A DNA stretch of 60,000 nucleotides, from assembly GCF_910592395.1 (NCBI RefSeq), contig NC_088314.1, forward strand, positions 1,056,001 through 1,116,000, in the 5' to 3' direction. The notes below the pieces were generated by a model. That model saw only the letters and a program-made list of their open reading frames with translations. It ran no database searches and had not been told where the DNA came from. Shown here in pieces: positions 24,501 through 30,500 of this stretch. Each line of letters opens with the position of its first letter. Position 1 is the stretch's first letter. The DNA is from Lineus longissimus (taxonomy: Eukaryota; Nemertea; Pilidiophora; Heteronemertea; Lineidae). The translations under genes and the position numbers were made by a program.

Positions 24501-27500
24501 AGGGAAACCTCTTTCAATCCATTATTCACTGCCCTAGGACAAGATTACACTGGTTTGATCAGCTAAAGGAGGGAGGGTAAGACTGGAAATATCGTACAAC
24601 TTGGTGTCACTTCTTCCAGTATTGGTGTTATATGAAATATGACCAATACATCGAGTTTTAAACAGTTGAAAGTGAAACTGCTTCATTCATGTTCATTTGA
24701 AATTCACTTTGGCAAACAATTGTTCATTTGAAATTCACTTTGGCAAACAATTACACATTGATTGCCTCATTCTTTAGCTCAAGAATTTAGGATCCAATCT
24801 GACATCGATACTAAAAGCTTCATTATTGATGTCGGCTTGAGTATGGGTAAACACACAAAATCGCATTTTAATGTTCGTATTGTAACTCAAGCCCTTCAAG
24901 ACGTCCCTCTTCTTAGAGCGGCACACTCCACGACAATGGCACTTTCGTCTTCAAGTACTTGAGAATGGAGCCGGAAGGAATGTCACAATGCAGGGCCACA
25001 GCAGGGTCAGGCGGGAAATACTGCCCATTCATAAAGCTTTTAGAGAAAGCATCATAAAGTAAATTCCCAGCAGGATTTCATTCAACATTTTATTACTAGA
25101 GGTCTTTATCATATGAGATCAACACAAGTAGCATGCCCCGCCAAATGACCTTCTCTTTAGACATTGGTGGGACAGGGGAAGAGAGTTACATGATCAAGAG
25201 GTTGCGGGTTTGATTCCCAGCATGTTGACTACTTAGTGTCGTCCCTTGACTCTGGTCCTGGCACCTCCATGGTCACTTGAAGTGGGGCTTTTACATGTAC
25301 GCCTATATGCTCTAAGCTGCTCTCACCAGACAAATGGTAATTTCAACATGTGCCAGGTTGGGCAATAGAGATGGCTGGGTTAACAAAAGCACTTAATTGT
25401 GAATAAAAGCATCTGGTGATTTGACTGTACATCATCATGTCAATTGGTCATTAATAACTGGTAGTTGGTGAATTCCTGTGGTTTTTTAGCAATCATCTAG
25501 GTCAACATTAGATCTCTTGATAGCATGTACTTTATATTTCTTTCTTCAAGGGAAATACATCATATACTGTGGAACACTGTTTTGTTCATCATTCAGCCCT
25601 CTCAGTGTTAGACATGCTGGGTGAACAAATTCAACTCTGAAGTATGAACAAATTTCTAAGGCCAAACATTTTTTCACCTTTTTTCTGCTCAAAATGAAGA
25701 AACATCATCAGTCCAAAAAAATTTTGGCTTTGAAAATTTTTCAGAATTAAAAAAAAAACTAATAAAAAAGTTCAACTCAGCAATCACATCTCACCACTAT
25801 TCCACCTCACAACGAAAGGCCTTTCACACACACTATCAGCTCACCAACAAATTGATCAAAGTGAAATTGATATCCGAGTGGGGTCAATTAGATTTGAGCA
25901 AACCTACTTCAAAATGTGACCTTCACAAGTGATTTTCTAATTTTCTCAACCGCACGGCCAGATTGATTAAGTCTGTTTGATTCTTTATCTACACACAGGG
26001 CCAGGCATCAGGTGACTGATTTGACTGAACAATATTGCTGCATGCTGCATGAGCAGTTGGATGCAGGAATGATCTCCTTTGAGCATGCCATCTGGTTCAG
26101 CCGATTACACATTGGGCCTACAAGACAGAGTGAGACGAGCTTATCATTTCCTTCCAGGCAGACTTGCACCCAGGAAATGCGTAGGTTACAGGCTTGTCTT
26201 CCTGCTTTTTCTGGTGTCAAAGGTGACTAAGTAATGGTAAATATAAGAAAATGTAGGCTAAACATACAGATTATTGTGGCAGTTTCAAAAAAAGATCATA
26301 CCAATCAGTTTGCTATTGAAGAAGTCACGTTTTAGGTGATGATGTTGTGATACGTCCGAGTCAAACCAAAGCCACAATGGCTCAATAAATACCACCAGAC
26401 ACCATCATAAAGCAAGAGGCCAAAACACAAATAAAAGCGTGTTAAGGATGTTATGAAATGAAAACACATGGACAAAGCCATTAGCTGTCATAAAAGAAAG
26501 CTTCTACCACAATCATGAGAGAGATATTCAGGTCACTGAAGCTTGTAAGGTCATTTTCACCATGTTGGCCTATAAATCTGGGATGTTCACTGCAAGGAAA
26601 AGAGGCATAAGATGGCTGGGCATGGGCAGAGCTTTCAGTATTTCACATCACTTTGTCTATCTTCACAGCAGGGAAAGTTTGGCCAATTAGGCCCACAAAC
26701 TAGCCTGAAGCATAGGCCTACACATCCAGTAGACCACTACATCTAGCAGAACAAGACATAGACTGATATGTGCAGCCATAAATGTAGGCCTGCTGCTATA
26801 AAGAATAATGAAAAAGAAGAAGTTTCATTTAAGATTCTTTTTTCAGCATGGTGTAGGTTTGCACCTGGTTCTTGATGACTTAATCCGCCCCCATCACCTT
26901 CAACCTGCCAAGAGCCAGCCATACTGCACCACGTCTACCTGGGATGCTTGTGGAGCCATATTGCACCAGAGCTGGATACTACCTTGAGGAGTACAAAATC
27001 TAACTCAGGCAAGGATTTTGATAGACAGGAGCCTCAAATCAAGGAAGAGAATGAACCAGTGTGTAAGCTACGAGGAAAGGCTTTGCACTGCAGTCTTAAC
27101 CCAAGCAAAAGAAGCTCTTTGCAAGTTGAAGAGAATGACAGGTAGCTCAGAAGGCCAAGGAGAAAGACCATGAGGTACAAAAGAAAATTCCATCAGATTT
27201 AAATCAACAGGAGCTCAATAGTCATCAATGAATATATCAACACGTCAGGCCCTGAAAAACCTCCAAATTATGAAACCAATTGTACACTCAGTTGATAGGT
27301 TTATTTCTACCATACATATCCATTTGCTTTTGGTTGACAAAAAAGAACAAATGAAACATATGTAAGACTTCCTGGGTCACTTCAAGTGATATCAAACTCA
27401 CACAGTTGTACAGAAATCTGTGAATGGGGTCCACTTGTTGGACAAAAGTCATGGTCACACAGGGTCAAGCATACTTCACATGTCACACTTGACTGTAGAT

Positions 27501-30500
27501 ATCATTCATGTTCCGAAGGCACACTTCTGAATGGTCTTCATCTACCGTGGGACAGCATTACAGGAGCAGTTTTGATTAGTTAAATTTCTGCAGAGTATCA
27601 AGCTTTAGGTACCAAATCATTATCTTTTTACTGTAGGTTTAGGTTGCTCCAGACGACAAGAGATACTTTCTAATGAGAGGTCATGGGTAAGACAACATGA
27701 ATGGCTGAGCTGTGATAAATTAACCCCAAGGAATGTCTCACTAATCACATTATCAAAAGGCCTTGTGTCTGCGGTCAAAATGACTCCGAGGAGAACTATT
27801 TCAAATATGTTGCAGGAGAGAAGTTTGACTTGAGACGCTTGTATTGAAATCATCTTAAAACCTGACAAATACAGCTACTTGTGGAACCTTCTTCACTCAG
27901 CACTCCAAACCTGACACACATCAGAACACGAAAACCTAGACAGACAGGAACTCTTCAGGCAACTCAGAGAGGATGTATCAAGTGGACAGAAACAACATCC
28001 ACACCAGCATCTACCAGACTGAGACTTGCATGTTTTCTCAAGGGGTGGATTGGTTTTTACACAAGATTACAGTGGAGATCTACTGAAACACACAGGACCT
28101 CCTGAACGGAAGAGCAACATCAGTCGAAGCACATTCACTCCTTCTAGTTCTAGCACAGAAGAGAGAGAAGCAAGCATATCAGTTGAAAACCTAAACATCT
28201 CCCGGGCATCCGGGCATACCCCATCAAACGGGCTACAGTCCATGACAAGGATAAACTAATGACATACATAGCCATCAATCTGTCCTGAGGCTGGATCTCC
28301 CTCCCAGAGGTCACTGCCAGAGAACTATTCAAGGAATGTCTCTTCTTCCTCCCAACCAGCATCAGAACCATTAACGAATCATATCTTCATAAAGGGTTCC
28401 CCTAAAACAAGGTCATTTCCTGGTATGTTAATTACCGTCCATCCTTAATTAATGAGGGCAACAACATCATCAGCAGAGTTCCTCCATCATTTACAAAACT
28501 TCTGACAAAATGGACAATCAGCACAATGGAATTATCTTACTTGGCCAGTGCTGTGGCATAGTTTTCCACTGATTCATTTAGGGTGTTCTTCTGCCATAAG
28601 CTCATCTGATTTGATTCACTGGAGCAAGCCAAAATGGGTTTTCATCCGATCTTGGCATCCCATGGCAGTGAAGACATTCCTGAATCTCCTCTACCATTTC
28701 CTTTCACAGGATCTGGGATGAAATCACAAGCATTATGGTTCAGATTGTTGACATACCAGGCACCATCATCATAAAGTTATGGCTAATAGATTGTCCGACT
28801 CTTATGAAAATGATGGCAATAATTATTAGCACGGACAATATGATTTAATGAGCGATGTATTCATGTTACGATCATATTGCATATTTTCCATTATTTACAA
28901 TTTGTATTCCAATTTTGTGAAATTACCAGTAGGTATGATTTGATGAGTTCAGAATGGAGGCCATGGCACATTCTTTTGCAATCACTAACACAGAGGACAT
29001 TTCATTACCTTGTGTCCTCAATTCTGGGAGCCCAAACAGCCTTGATGGTGGTCCTGTAGTACAATGTATCAAACGGCTCGAAGCAGAGATCTACGACTGA
29101 GTCTACCGAAGGTTAGGATTTACAGCAAAGAGCCTTCCGATGGTTCTTCAGCATCTCAAACTCCTCTTGGGTGTGTTCGGAGAAACAACTACATCAAGCA
29201 TTACTTTTATATCAATCTCTTACGACGTGGGCCCAAAGTATACTTGCACAATCAGGAAGCAGGGTTTCACCAGTTTGCTCTTCTTCCAGTGGGGGTTAAA
29301 GTGTACTACATTCCAGGGCTGGCGAATATTTTGACAGCAGTGTGATGATGAATTAGGTGGTATTGTTTTACATTGGTCTAACCCTGACCTCGGCCATCCC
29401 AGAAGCTCCGGTCTGTTTCAGATACATGGAGACTGATGTTCAACGGAATTCTATGTGAAAAAGCATAGAGGAACCGACACACCACTTGGTCAAAGTTAGG
29501 TTGACCAACTTCAATGGAACTTTAGTGATTTATTTGAGATTTATAGTTGCCATGTGAGGGCTTCTTGCTAATGTTAGGTTGAGGTCACCAAGTGGAGAGA
29601 TCAGTGATTGATCGTCATTTGGATGACCCAGAATAACCCTTCAGGCCTTTGAATCAACACCAGTTCCCCATGCACATTGATATCATCAAGGATAAGTAAG
29701 TCGTAACCAAGGCAATATACATAATCATGTTCTGTTCTTTTAATCGTCTTGTATGTTTATTACATAAAAATCCAATGTAAATATACTTTTATAAGGAGTA
29801 ATAAACAATTTGAATTTGAATTTGAATTTGAAAATTTGCACATGGGTAACCGATCAGCAAATTTGGTCGTATTTCTGCCAAGTGTGGCGCTGATTCTGAG
29901 TCTCAGATTGATCTGAAAAGGCTTTCGTCTAAACCAAAAATTTTGGTAGACTTCGTTGCATGTTTCATTTAAGGAAGTGACTTAGGCCAAAGAATAGACT
30001 ATTATGGCAAATGACATGGCAGAACTTAAGGGGCCCACCAATGTAGCTCAGCATATTGGGATTAGTTTGCCATGCAGAAAATAGCCCTTTTAAGGACATT
30101 ATTATCGAACGACAGATTTAATCTTTTCAAGCTATTTGACTTTTATTAACATCCAAACCAAACCTATTATCAGCAAATCCTCTGCTAATGCACTCGGCCT
30201 ACATCGACCCATTCATGACTAAACCAGGCCAAGCTTTTAAAGTCGGGCCAAGGCCTTTTGAAGGAAACCCTCAGGGCTAAGCAGGGGGTACTGGTCAAAA
30301 CAACCCCTCCTCAGGGGTCATTTTGTAAGATTTTAGAATACAGAGTTTGTTTTGGAAAAGATAACACATGTGTGTAAGGACCCTATAGATATATGCCTTG
30401 GACAATGATGAGGGCTTAGTCTCAGTGTCAGTATACAAAAGAACCTTAGAGGGGTTGGGAAGACCAGGGAAGACAAAACAATGAAAACTCAAGGATTGCA

